From: Aldehydirespirator sp965221185
GTDB lineage: Bacteria > Actinomycetota > Acidimicrobiia > Acidimicrobiales > Aldehydirespiratoraceae
DNA: 64,000 nt
Direction: 5' to 3'
Assembly: GCA_965221185.1 (NCBI GenBank)
Contig: OZ244866.1
Coordinates: 2,418,001-2,482,000, forward strand
Shown: piece after piece, positions 49,686 through 58,492 of the stretch
Position numbering within the stretch: the first letter of the stretch is position 1
Layout of the letters: every line of letters starts with the position of its first letter
Made by a program: the position numbers and the translations under genes
The notes under the pieces: model-generated
What the model was told of the DNA's origin: nothing
The model's input: only the letters and a program-made list of their open reading frames with translations
Databases searched by the model: none

Positions 49686-50719
49686 GCGATGCTCTCGGTG
49701 AAACCGCCCCCGAGGGCGTCGAAGTCGACGGTGCCGATTTCCAGCGCGTTCAGCGGCGGCAGGACGGCGGCCGGAGCGACCCCGGCGGCGAGGGGATACT
49801 CGAGGGTCTCGTCGGTCAGGTAGCGCTGGACCGGCGCGGAGAGCAGGTAGGCGATCAGGTCGTTGGCCGCCTCGGCGTTGTCGCTGTCGGCCATGACGGT
49901 GGCCGCAGTGACTATGAGAAGCGACCCGATGTCGTCGGCGCCGAAGTTGTGGTTGGCGGCCCGGTGGCGGTCGCCCGCCGCGGCGGCCTCCTGGTACTGG
50001 TAGTAGTGGTTGACCAGGCCCATGTCGATCTCGCCCCGGCCGGCGGCCTCCACGATGGAGCGGTTGTTCGGGTAGTAGCGGGCGCCGTTGGCCACCATCT
50101 CGTCGAGCCACCGCGTGGCGGTGTCGGTGCCGTGCTGGTCGCGGAACACCGTGAACCAGTCGAGGAAGGAGCCGTTGGTGGCCGGGATCGCGACCCGGTC
50201 CTGGTAGCGCTCGCCGGTGAGGTCGAACACCGACTGGGGGAGCTCGTCGGGCGGCACGGAGTCGAGGTTGTGGACCAGGACGCGCTTGCGGCCCGAGAAC
50301 CCGACCCAGGTGCCCGACTTGGAGTGATTCTGCTCCGCGACCAGGCCGAGGACGTCGCCGTCGATGGCGCCGAGCAGTCCCTGGCTCTCCAGGAACCCGA
50401 CCGGGCCGGGCGAGCGCGACAGGAACACATCCGCCGCGGTGCGGTCGCCCTCCTCGGCCAGGAGCAGCGCCAGGTCGGTGGAACTTCCCCAGCGGATCTC
50501 GACCTCGGTGCCGGTCTCGCAGGCGAAGGCCTCCAGGGGCGGCCCGATGAGGTTCTCCGAACGGCCGGAGTAGACGGTGACGCTGCGGCCGTTGCCGTCG
50601 GCGCACTGCCCGCCGTAGACCTGCGCAGCGGCTCCTTCCAGGGACCGGGCCGCGTCGCCGGAGCAGGCGCTCGTGAGCAGGGCCGCGGCGAGGGCCGCAG
50701 CAATTGTGTGGTAACGCAT
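49652..50719 (-). CDS. fbpA: Iron ABC transporter substrate-binding lipoprotein (FbpA-type)
   Basis: 355 aa. A lipobox (LLTSACSG) ends the signal peptide. The fold is that of class II periplasmic ferric-binding proteins: SVTVYSGRSENLIGP, VEIRWGSSTDLALLL, ADVFLSRSPGP, and the tyrosine pair in VNHYYQYQE that commonly ligates Fe3+. It captures iron outside the membrane for FbpB. A strong promoter lies just upstream with a partial iron-box-like half-site. Confidence 0.88.
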   Translation of the reverse strand: MRYHTIAAALAAALLTSACSGDAARSLEGAAAQVYGGQCADGNGRSVTVYSGRSENLIGPPLEAFACETGTEVEIRWGSSTDLALLLAEEGDRTAADVFLSRSPGPVGFLESQGLLGAIDGDVLGLVAEQNHSKSGTWVGFSGRKRVLVHNLDSVPPDELPQSVFDLTGERYQDRVAIPATNGSFLDWFTVFRDQHGTDTATRWLDEMVANGARYYPNNRSIVEAAGRGEIDMGLVNHYYQYQEAAAAGDRHRAANHNFGADDIGSLLIVTAATVMADSDNAEAANDLIAYLLSAPVQRYLTDETLEYPLAAGVAPAAVLPPLNALEIGTVDFDALGGGFTESIAIIEASGILNE

Positions 50720-50727
50720 GGATGGCG

Positions 50728-50769
50728 ACTATAGGGAGTTTCGCAAGTATTGTCAAGTCTACCTAACAA
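50728..50769 (-). promoter_or_regulatory. Promoter of the iron operon, with possible iron-box half-site
   Basis: Minus-strand TTGACA (50756-50751) and TATAGT (50733-50728) are 17 bases apart, a near-consensus promoter. The -10 is 8 bases from the fbpA start codon, so the leader is very short. TTAGGT just upstream of the -35 matches one half of the DtxR/IdeR consensus; the second half is poor. Iron regulation is therefore plausible but unproven. Confidence 0.6.
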
Positions 50770-50864
50770 CAAATGGTGAGCACCCTCACCTTTCCTCGAC
50801 GGGCCAGAAGCACGCCCGCCGGAACGCTCCGGTCTCGAGCCGGGCCAGCTTCAGCAGGCGGGGC

Positions 50865-51659
50865 TCACCAGCCCTTGAAGGCGGGGTCGCGCTTCTCGAC
50901 GAAGGCCCGCATCGCCTCCGTGGTGTCGCGGGTGGCGAAGTTGACGCCCTGACCGAGGGCTTCGGCCTCCAGCGCCTGGAACAACGAGATGTTGGAGGCG
51001 TTGTTGAGGTAGCGCTTGGAGTTGGCCAGCGCGATGGGGGGTCCGGCCGCGACGGCGGCCGCGATCTCGTCCACGGCGGCTTCGAGCTCGGTGACCGGCA
51101 CGACCTCGTTGACGATGCCGAGGTCCGCGGCCCGCTGGGCGCCAATGATCTCGCCGGTGAAGGCCAGGCGCTTGGCCTCGTGCAACCCGATCCGCTTGGG
51201 CAGCAGCCACGACGTGCCGAAGTCGAGGCTGAGGCCCCGCCGAGCGAAGATCAGTGAGAACCGGGCCCTCTGCGAGCACCACACCATGTCGGAGGCCAAC
51301 GCCACGCCCAACCCGGCCCCCACCGCCACCCCGTCCACCTTGGCGACCACCGGCTTGGGGCAGTCATGGATGGCCATGACCGTGTCGGCGATGTCGCGCA
51401 TTTGGTCTATCCGGTGCCGGCGTGGCTGGTCTCGGGCCACCTCCTCGTCGTCTCCAGGACCGACGTCGGCGCCGGCGCAGAAGTCGCCCCCCGCCCCGGT
51501 TATGACAACCGCCCGGGCCGGCGACTCGGCGATCTGGCGGAACCCCTCCCGCAGGGCCGTCCACATGGCGGTCGTGCAGGCGTTCTTGCGGCGGGGCCGG
51601 TCGATGGTGACGGTGGTGACCGCACCGGCGGTCTCGATGCGGATGCTGGGATGCGTCAC
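50865..51659 (-). CDS. Enoyl-CoA hydratase/isomerase family protein (PaaG-like)
   Basis: 264 aa crotonase fold. Oxyanion-hole segments are ITGAGGDFCAGADVG and AKVDGVAVGAGLGVALASD. The first catalytic Glu of true hydratases is replaced by Gly, and the second site reads RGLSLDFGTSWLLPKRIG with an Asp, the pattern of PaaG-type isomerases. It is therefore more likely an isomerase than a hydratase, acting on an acyl-CoA in fatty-acid or aromatic breakdown. Start is a GTG; the gene stands alone between fbpA and the FHA-FtsK gene. Confidence 0.85.
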   Translation of the reverse strand: MTHPSIRIETAGAVTTVTIDRPRRKNACTTAMWTALREGFRQIAESPARAVVITGAGGDFCAGADVGPGDDEEVARDQPRRHRIDQMRDIADTVMAIHDCPKPVVAKVDGVAVGAGLGVALASDMVWCSQRARFSLIFARRGLSLDFGTSWLLPKRIGLHEAKRLAFTGEIIGAQRAADLGIVNEVVPVTELEAAVDEIAAAVAAGPPIALANSKRYLNNASNISLFQALEAEALGQGVNFATRDTTEAMRAFVEKRDPAFKGW

Positions 51660-51731
51660 GGGTGCTCCCGGATGGCTCGGCGGACTCGACAGATGTGCGG
51701 CGGGTCCGTTCGGACGCGCCGGACCTCGACG

Positions 51732-54700
51732 CTACGCAGCCCCGTCCACGAGTGCCACCTGCGCCACCGCGGCCGCGCCGTCGACCACAATGAGCCCCCG
51801 GCCCGGAACCGGCGGCAGCGCCAGCCGGGCAGGCAGGGCCGCGCCGAGCAGGTCGCCGTCGAGGGGTCCTGGCCGAAACAGCATCCCGGTCCGGCACGCT
51901 CGCATCTCATTGAGCCAGTGGCCGTAGGACGAGCGCAGCCGCTCGGCAGTGGCGGAGGCCACCAGATGGCAGATGCCGTCGCGGGCGGCGGCTATGCCGG
52001 TCAGCAGCCCGGAGGGGTCGCTGACGCGGTCGGCATCGTCGATGAGCAGCAGTTGGCGCGGGCCCTCGGAGCGGCAGTCGAGCTCGGCCAGAGGGACCGG
52101 CTCCACGCCCAGGAGCGGTGCCAGATCGCCGAGCCGGTCGGCCACCACGACCACCTGCACCCCGGCGAGGCGAGCCGCCGCGCCGATCGCGGCCAGAGCG
52201 GAGGTTCGCCCGGTGCGGGGAGGCCCCAGCACCAGGGCGTGCTCGCCGTCGTGCAGCGCGAAGCCGGTCGGCGCCAGGCTCAGGTCGCCCAAGGCGAAGC
52301 GAACGTCGAGACGCCGATCCCCGTTGAGCGCGCTGCCGGGCAGTTCCGTGAAGGAGATCGCATGTGGCAGCGAGCCGATGCGGGCCGGTCCGCGCCCGGT
52401 CGGCGGCACGGCCGCCGCCACCTCGGCCGCGGCTGTCGCAAAGTCGCCAGCTGCGGGGCGGGCGACCTGGAGCTCTCTGCCGTCGCCTGCCCTAACCGCC
52501 CGGCCCGCGGCAAGCCCTGCCGTCGACGCCCGCAGGCCGAAGCGCAGTCCCTCGCCGGCGTCAGCTGTCGCGTGGACCAGCACTACTCCCGCCGACGCAG
52601 CGAGGTCCGGCGGCAGGTCAGCGGCCCGGGCGATGCTCACCGCAACTCTCAGGCCCACCCCGGGGCCGTCACTCCAGATGCGAGCGAAGCGTTCGTGGGG
52701 CTCGGGGTCGCGCACCGGGTCGTGGGCCCGGGCCAGTCCGGCGAGATCGTCTACCAGCAGCACGATCGCCGTGGAGACTGGGCGGGACCGCCGGGCGGTG
52801 ACCTCGTCGTCGAGCAGTCGCAGCAGGCGAGCCCGGCGCTCGCCGTCGGTCGGCGCTATCACCGCGCCCACATGGTGGAGGCCCTCCAGCACCGACAGCA
52901 GCCCGGCGTCCAGATCGATCGCGTAGACGTGCAGGTCGTCGGGGGAACGGGTCCGGCATAGATCGAGGGCCACCGCGGCCAGAGTGGTGGATGTGCCCGA
53001 TCCGGGTCCGCCCATGACGACCAGATGACCGTCGCCGGGGTGCCACCCGCCGGCGAACTGGCGCTGCCGCTTCGGGTCGTCCATCAGCCAGGCCGCAGGC
53101 TCGCCCGCCTCGACCGTGGCCGCGAGGGCGCCCGCGGCGAGCTCGCAGGGCAGCGGTGCGGGCCACGGCGAGCGGGGCGCTCGGCCACCCCGGCGCCGGT
53201 GGGCGGCCCGCACCGCGTCCACCACTGCGTCCAAGTCGCTGCGCCCTGCGGGGTCGCGGCCCTGTTCGGAGTCGCGGCGCGGGTCGCGGTCGCGGTATGG
53301 GCGCGGTTCGGAGCGGGCATTCCGCGAGGGCTCCTCGGCCGGCGCGACCCGCAGGCCGGCGGAACCCACCGGCGTGGTGCCGGTCACCAGGGCCGACTGG
53401 AAGGCGATCAGCTCGCCCGGGCCGAGGCGGGCCAGCGCCTGGCCGGGCCGCTGCCGGGGGATGCGGGCCGCGGCGGGTGAGCCGATCACATCGTTGGAGT
53501 CGTGGCGGTCCGTCACCCGCAGAGCGATCCGGCACGACGTGTTGGCTCTGATGTCGTCGGTCACCACCCCCGCCGGCCGCTGGGTGGCCAGGACCATGTG
53601 GACGCCCAGGCTCCGGCCCCGCTGGGCGATGCCCACCAGCGAGTGCAGGAAATCCGGCAGCTCTGCGGCCAGCGTGGCGAACTCGTCCACCACGACGACC
53701 AGACGGGGAAGCGGCTCGGCTGCGAGCCCGGTCCGGGTCCGGAAGGCGGCGAGATCCTCGGCCCCCGCGGCCCGCAGACGCTCCTCGCGGTGGCGCAGCT
53801 CGGCCTCCAGACACACCAGCGCCCGCTCGGCCAGGCGGTCGTCCAAGTCGGTGACCATCCCGGCGACGTGCGGCATCTCCGCGCAGCGGTCGAAGGCCGC
53901 CCCGCCCTTGTAGTCGATGAGCACGAAGGCGAGGTGGTCGGGGTCCGCCGACAGCGCCAGGCCGGCCACGAGCGAGCGCAGCAGTTCCGACTTGCCCGAC
54001 CCGGTGGTGCCCCCGATCAGCAGATGGGGACCATCGACCACGAGGTCGAGCACCAGCGGGCCCTCGGCGGCGGCGCCGATCGGCACGTGCAGATCGGCCG
54101 TGCCACGAGTTGCGTGCCAGCGCCTCTCCACCGACTCTGGAGTCGGCTCGCCGCCCAGAAGGTCCACCAGGGACACCGATTCGGGCAGGTTGGCGCGACC
54201 CGCTCCGAGCTCGGGGTCGTCGAGGCGGGCCAGGCGCGCCGCAGCGTGGTTGGCGGTCACGGTAGTGACGCCCCACGCGACGAGCGGCTCCATCACCGCC
54301 GCGGAGCGCGGGTCGACCAGCCGCAGGCCTCCGACCTCGTGATCGACCTGCACGATCGTGGTGCAGTTGGAGGGCAGATCGCATACGTCAGTGGTCACGA
54401 TGATCCCGGCCGTGGGCGCCAGGGTGAGCAGCGCGCGGCCCGGCGCCGAGCGGCCGGTCAGCGCCTCCGCGCCGTCGATAACTGCCAGCAGGACCCGCTG
54501 GGCGCCGTCCGCGGCCGCGGCCTCGGCCACCGCCGACATGGCATCGCGCTCCGTGGCCACCAGCGCGCCGAGACCGCCGCCGGCCGCGTCGGCGGTGTGG
54601 GGAAGCCAGCGCGTCCACGACCACTCCGCCGCCCTGCCGGGGACTAGGCCGGCTATGGCCAGATCAGCCGGACCGTGGAGCACCGCAGCTTGCAGCACCA

Positions 54701-55976
54701 GGGCGCGGGCCACGGCGCGGGCCGCGGGCAGCGGGCCGACAACGCCGACAACGTCGCCAGGCGTCAGCGACACCGCCACCGGAACATCGCGCAGCGGCTC
54801 AAGCGCTCGCATTGCTTCGAGTGCCTCCGGCGCGACGGCGCCCTTGCCGTCCACATCGAGCGGCGGCGAGAAGGGCACGTCGGCGGTGCCGACGCCGAGC
54901 CGCATGGCGTCGGGATCGCCGCGGCGACGCTCCCAGCAGCGCAACGACGGAGTCTCGGCGCGTCGCACCAACTCGGCCAGGTCGGGGACCAGCGCCACCC
55001 TCCTGCGACGCTCGGCCGTCCGCTCCGCCGGCAGGGCGGCCACGAACCGCCTCACCTGGATGGCTACCTCCTCACTGGCCCGCTGATGGGCGCGGGCCGT
55101 CCGCCGGCGCCGCTCCAGCCAGGTGCCGATCGTGATCAACGGGCCCAGGGCCGCGAACACGGCCATGAACGGGTTCCACACCAGAGCCAGCACCAGCCCG
55201 GCCACCACCGGCAGGGCGATTCCTGCCCACGACAGGGGATCGGGCTCCGGCCGGGGCGGAGCCTCCGCGGGCACCCGCAACGTCGCCGGCGCGGTCGGGG
55301 GCCGGCGGCGAGGCGGGCGGTTGAACGGGATCCGTCCGGCGGTGGCCCCCAGCCCGGCGCGCACGGCCGCAGGAGCGTCGTCCACCGCGACCCGCCACTG
55401 GAGACAGGTGGCACCGAGCCGGACTGTGGCTCGGGCCGGCACCAGCGTCGAGGCGGTCACGGCGCGTCCCGCCACCACCGTGCCGTTGCACGAGCCGAGA
55501 TCGGTGATGACCGCTCGCCCACCGGGCTCGTCCGTGCTCACCCGGGCATGGCGGCGCGAGACTGCGTGGTCGTCGAGCACGACGTCGCATTCCTCCGAGC
55601 GACCGATCACCCAGGAGCCCTTCGGGGGCGGCGAGAGGCGGGTGCCCGCTCGCAGGCCTGCCGTAGCCACCAATACCCGGCCGGGACTCGATCCCGAGGG
55701 TGGCGACCCGGCCTGCTGATGCGGTGACTGGGAGGGGGACTGCCCGGAGCCGGGAGCGATCTCGAGCAGCGCCCCCTCCCAGATCGGGACCGATGACAGG
55801 GGGGTCTCGGGACTGTGCCAGCTTCCGTCGATGCTGACGCCAGCCGCCGCGCCGTCGTCGGCTTCATCGAGATGGCAGTTGAGAGCCGCGGCCAGATCCG
55901 CCACGGTGTAGTCCTCGAGGCGGGAGTCGATCTCCACAATCCGTTCCGCACCGTCGCAACGGTGTCGGATCCGCAC
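51732..55976 (-). CDS. FHA-FtsK/SpoIIIE ATPase, EccC/EssC-like (type VII secretion)
   Basis: 1414 aa. Order: ubiquitin-like N-terminus (1-80), FHA domain (WVIGRSEECDVVL and SRRHARV, about 115-190), two membrane helices (about 249-288), then three ATPase modules. Module 1 is canonical (GGTTGSGKSELL near 653, LVVVVDEFATL near 756). Module 2 (GGPGSGTSTTL near 987) and module 3 (LGPPRTGRTSAL near 1248) lack the Walker A lysine (Thr or Arg instead). This is the motor of WXG100 export; the WXG100 gene lies 51 bases upstream. No eccB/D/E or mycP is nearby, so it is a reduced system or its other parts are elsewhere. Confidence 0.9.
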   Translation of the reverse strand: MRIRHRCDGAERIVEIDSRLEDYTVADLAAALNCHLDEADDGAAAGVSIDGSWHSPETPLSSVPIWEGALLEIAPGSGQSPSQSPHQQAGSPPSGSSPGRVLVATAGLRAGTRLSPPPKGSWVIGRSEECDVVLDDHAVSRRHARVSTDEPGGRAVITDLGSCNGTVVAGRAVTASTLVPARATVRLGATCLQWRVAVDDAPAAVRAGLGATAGRIPFNRPPRRRPPTAPATLRVPAEAPPRPEPDPLSWAGIALPVVAGLVLALVWNPFMAVFAALGPLITIGTWLERRRRTARAHQRASEEVAIQVRRFVAALPAERTAERRRRVALVPDLAELVRRAETPSLRCWERRRGDPDAMRLGVGTADVPFSPPLDVDGKGAVAPEALEAMRALEPLRDVPVAVSLTPGDVVGVVGPLPAARAVARALVLQAAVLHGPADLAIAGLVPGRAAEWSWTRWLPHTADAAGGGLGALVATERDAMSAVAEAAAADGAQRVLLAVIDGAEALTGRSAPGRALLTLAPTAGIIVTTDVCDLPSNCTTIVQVDHEVGGLRLVDPRSAAVMEPLVAWGVTTVTANHAAARLARLDDPELGAGRANLPESVSLVDLLGGEPTPESVERRWHATRGTADLHVPIGAAAEGPLVLDLVVDGPHLLIGGTTGSGKSELLRSLVAGLALSADPDHLAFVLIDYKGGAAFDRCAEMPHVAGMVTDLDDRLAERALVCLEAELRHREERLRAAGAEDLAAFRTRTGLAAEPLPRLVVVVDEFATLAAELPDFLHSLVGIAQRGRSLGVHMVLATQRPAGVVTDDIRANTSCRIALRVTDRHDSNDVIGSPAAARIPRQRPGQALARLGPGELIAFQSALVTGTTPVGSAGLRVAPAEEPSRNARSEPRPYRDRDPRRDSEQGRDPAGRSDLDAVVDAVRAAHRRRGGRAPRSPWPAPLPCELAAGALAATVEAGEPAAWLMDDPKRQRQFAGGWHPGDGHLVVMGGPGSGTSTTLAAVALDLCRTRSPDDLHVYAIDLDAGLLSVLEGLHHVGAVIAPTDGERRARLLRLLDDEVTARRSRPVSTAIVLLVDDLAGLARAHDPVRDPEPHERFARIWSDGPGVGLRVAVSIARAADLPPDLAASAGVVLVHATADAGEGLRFGLRASTAGLAAGRAVRAGDGRELQVARPAAGDFATAAAEVAAAVPPTGRGPARIGSLPHAISFTELPGSALNGDRRLDVRFALGDLSLAPTGFALHDGEHALVLGPPRTGRTSALAAIGAAARLAGVQVVVVADRLGDLAPLLGVEPVPLAELDCRSEGPRQLLLIDDADRVSDPSGLLTGIAAARDGICHLVASATAERLRSSYGHWLNEMRACRTGMLFRPGPLDGDLLGAALPARLALPPVPGRGLIVVDGAAAVAQVALVDGAA

Positions 55977-56027
55977 CGGCCTGCTGTCCTTGCTTCGATG
56001 CGGCGGTCCCGGCCGCCGTCGCTGCGG

Positions 56028-56303
56028 TCAGATCGTGTCGAGCGCGCTCATGCCCGCGTGAAGCTCGGCGGTGATGAACGCTGAGTGCTCCCCCAGCGCG
56101 TCGCACAGCGCCCGCAGGTTTGGACGGAACTCGCTCTCCCAGAGCTGCCTGAACCGGTCGGCCCTGGCCCCCTGCCATGTGGTGCCGTCGATGCCGGCGC
56201 CGATCGCGCTTATCACCCCCTCCGCCGTCTCCTTCTGCCGGGCGAAGATCACCGCTAGCTGCTCCATCTGCGACTTCGACATCACCAGCATGTCACCAGC
56301 CAT
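56028..56303 (-). CDS. WXG100-family (EsxA-like) secretion substrate
   Basis: About 91 aa from the ATG at 56303, where GGAGGGTGTCA gives a strong ribosome site. Two helices are joined by the WQG turn in TTWQGARADRF, the defining WXG motif. WXG100 proteins are exported as helical hairpin dimers by EccC-type ATPases. A clear C-terminal YxxxD/E signal is not seen; the end is AGMSALDTI, so the partner subunit may carry it. It directly precedes the FHA-FtsK gene. The AT-rich 56304-56510 region upstream probably holds the promoter; I could not assign one. Confidence 0.88.
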   Translation of the reverse strand: MAGDMLVMSKSQMEQLAVIFARQKETAEGVISAIGAGIDGTTWQGARADRFRQLWESEFRPNLRALCDALGEHSAFITAELHAGMSALDTI

Positions 56304-56510
56304 TGACACCCTCCTTTGGGTTGCAGCACAAGATGTGTCGTGCTGTTTCATGTGATTGTCGTACCATCATGTCAGTGTGATGAGACAACAACAACCTAAA
56401 GAATGGAGAATTGATTGAAACATCTTGACAACTTATCTCGGTGTTGGACTTGAGCTGCTCTCCAGCAACCATCCGGGTGGCCGCCCAGGTCGGGCGCTCG
56501 GCTCGACCTC

Positions 56511-57314
56511 TCAGGCCGGCGGGGTGTCGCCGATGGCTTTCTTGACCGAGCCCAGAAGGTCGGCGATGGCGGCCTTCACCGATTCCTGGTGAGCGGCGAG
56601 GGCCTGGAACTCCTGGCCCGAGCGGATCGCAGCCCGGCCTCCGAGCACGTCGAAGGCCCTATGGACCATGCGCTTGTTGATCTGGGACAGGTCCGTGGCC
56701 ACGCCGGCTATGCGCACCGCAACCGCCAGCACGGCCTCCTCCAGCTGCTCGGGCGGGTGGGCCCGGTTGGCCCAGCCCATGCGGGCTGCCTCGGCGCCGC
56801 TCACGGAGTCGCCGGTGAGCATGGCCTCCATGGCGTGACGCATTCCCATCAGCGGCGTGTGGTATTGCCAGTCCGGCGGCGAGGCCACCCGCACCACCGG
56901 ATAGCCGATGCGGGCGTCGTCGGCCACGTACACCAGGTCACAGGCCGCGGCCAGCTCGGTGCCACCGGCGTAGGCGTACCCGTGCACCTGCGCGATGACG
57001 GGCTTGGCCAGGTCCCAGATGGAGAACCAGCCGTCGCTGGCCTGGCGGGTCCACTGGCCGTCGCCGGGAGCCGACGGGTAGGGCGGGTCGTCCATCAGCC
57101 CGCCCGACAAGTCGTAGCCCGACGAGAAGCACGGTCCCGCGCCCCGCACGATGGCGACCCGGATGCCGGGGTCCTCGTCGAAGCGGTGCAGGGCGTCGAA
57201 CAGCGCGGCCCGCAGCGGTGTGGAGATGGCGTTGCGCTTGTGGGGGCGGTTGAGGGTGATGCGGCGGACATGCTCGGCCGGCTCGTCGATGAGGATCATC
57301 TGCTCATCCGTCAT
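56511..57314 (-). CDS. Enoyl-CoA hydratase/isomerase family protein
   Basis: 267 aa crotonase fold. The oxyanion-hole strands are IVRGAGPCFSSGYDLSGG and VHGYAYAGGTELAAACDLVY. The first catalytic Glu (in GTELAAACD) is present; the second position reads IGYPVVRVASPPD, with Val replacing Glu, so it may be an isomerase, decarboxylase or other crotonase. The ATG overlaps the LLM oxidoreductase stop by 4 bases, so the two are co-transcribed and probably act on the same acyl-CoA route. Confidence 0.85.
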   Translation of the reverse strand: MTDEQMILIDEPAEHVRRITLNRPHKRNAISTPLRAALFDALHRFDEDPGIRVAIVRGAGPCFSSGYDLSGGLMDDPPYPSAPGDGQWTRQASDGWFSIWDLAKPVIAQVHGYAYAGGTELAAACDLVYVADDARIGYPVVRVASPPDWQYHTPLMGMRHAMEAMLTGDSVSGAEAARMGWANRAHPPEQLEEAVLAVAVRIAGVATDLSQINKRMVHRAFDVLGGRAAIRSGQEFQALAAHQESVKAAIADLLGSVKKAIGDTPPA

Positions 57315-58369
57315 GTGTCTGCTCCTCCGGTGTCTCTGGTGCCGGCCAGCTCGGCCATGAGCTCGAGGCCCTCGTCGCGACCGCACCGGATTATCACCCC
57401 TGTCAGCCCGGCCGGAACGGCTCCGGGCCACCGGGCCCGGATGCGCTGGCGCGAGCCGAGCAGGGACTGCGAGTCGATGTAGTCGTCTGGGACCGCAGCA
57501 ATGGCGTCGTCTCGACGACCGGCCCGCCACTGCTCCACGATCCGCGCCGAGGCCTCCGGCCACCCCCGCCGGGCCATGGCTTGTGCGTGGAAGTTGTGGG
57601 TGTCGCTTCCCATTCCGCCGACGTACATCGCGACCGTCGGCTTGCGGGCGTCGAGCGCGGCCTGCACGTCGCCGGTGATCTCGACCGAGAGCGACCCGAA
57701 CGCCTCGAGCTCGGGCCGGAGGCCGTCGTGGCGGCGGGCCAGTCCCCGCTGCAGGGGCTCCCGGTAGGTCTGGGCCCCGTCGGGCCCGTAGCCCATCGGC
57801 AGCCAGCCGTCGGCCACCTCGGCGGCCAGGGCCACGTTGCGGGGTCCTCCGGCCGCGATCCATATCTCGATGCCGGGCGACGCATGCAGGATCGACTTCA
57901 GCGGCTTGCCCTGGCCCAGCGAGCCAGGGCCGTCGTATGGCAGCCGGATGGCGGCACCGCAGTGGGTTACGGGCTCGTCGCGGGCCAGCACCTTGCGCAT
58001 GATCGCGGCGTAGTCGCGCAGCTTGGCCGTCCGCGACCCCCAGGCCGCGCCGTGCCAGCCCTCCACCACCTGGGGCCCCGACACGCCCAGACCGATGATC
58101 GTGCGCCCGCCCCCTGCGAGCGCGTCGATGGTCATGGCGTGCATGGCGGTGGCCGCGGGGCTGCGAGCGTCGATCTGCACCACACCGGAAGCGAGCTTGA
58201 TCCGGCGGGTGTGCGCGGCCAGGTAGGCCAACGGCGACAGCGCGTCGGCGCCGTAGGCCTCAGCCGTCCACACGCTGTGGTATCCGAGCCGCTCCGCGAG
58301 CTGCACCGCGGCCACGGGCACCTCGAGCGCGGCGCCCCGGTACAGGTCCAGGCCGAGACCCAGCTTCAC
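57311..58369 (-). CDS. LLM-class F420-dependent-type oxidoreductase
   Basis: 352 aa luciferase-like barrel (GLGLDLYRGAALEVPVAAVQ, RLGYHSVWTAEAYGADALSP, IKLASGVVQIDARSPAATAM, GVSGPQVVEGWHGAAWG). The SGVVQIDARSP and GPQVVEGW motifs are frequent in mycobacterial F420-dependent oxidoreductases. It is first of a two-gene unit with the crotonase gene at 56511. The substrate is unknown. It is divergent from the dehydrogenase at 58493. Confidence 0.87.
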   Translation of the reverse strand: MKLGLGLDLYRGAALEVPVAAVQLAERLGYHSVWTAEAYGADALSPLAYLAAHTRRIKLASGVVQIDARSPAATAMHAMTIDALAGGGRTIIGLGVSGPQVVEGWHGAAWGSRTAKLRDYAAIMRKVLARDEPVTHCGAAIRLPYDGPGSLGQGKPLKSILHASPGIEIWIAAGGPRNVALAAEVADGWLPMGYGPDGAQTYREPLQRGLARRHDGLRPELEAFGSLSVEITGDVQAALDARKPTVAMYVGGMGSDTHNFHAQAMARRGWPEASARIVEQWRAGRRDDAIAAVPDDYIDSQSLLGSRQRIRARWPGAVPAGLTGVIIRCGRDEGLELMAELAGTRDTGGADT

Positions 58370-58492
58370 GTCGATCGGTCCCCTGACCCCGCCGCCAGCG
58401 TCATTCTGCGCGGCCCGACGATTGGATCCACCCCGCCGCGCCGCCTGCAGTCCTCATCCGCTCCGACCCTAGTGTGGCTACGCTCCCTCTTC

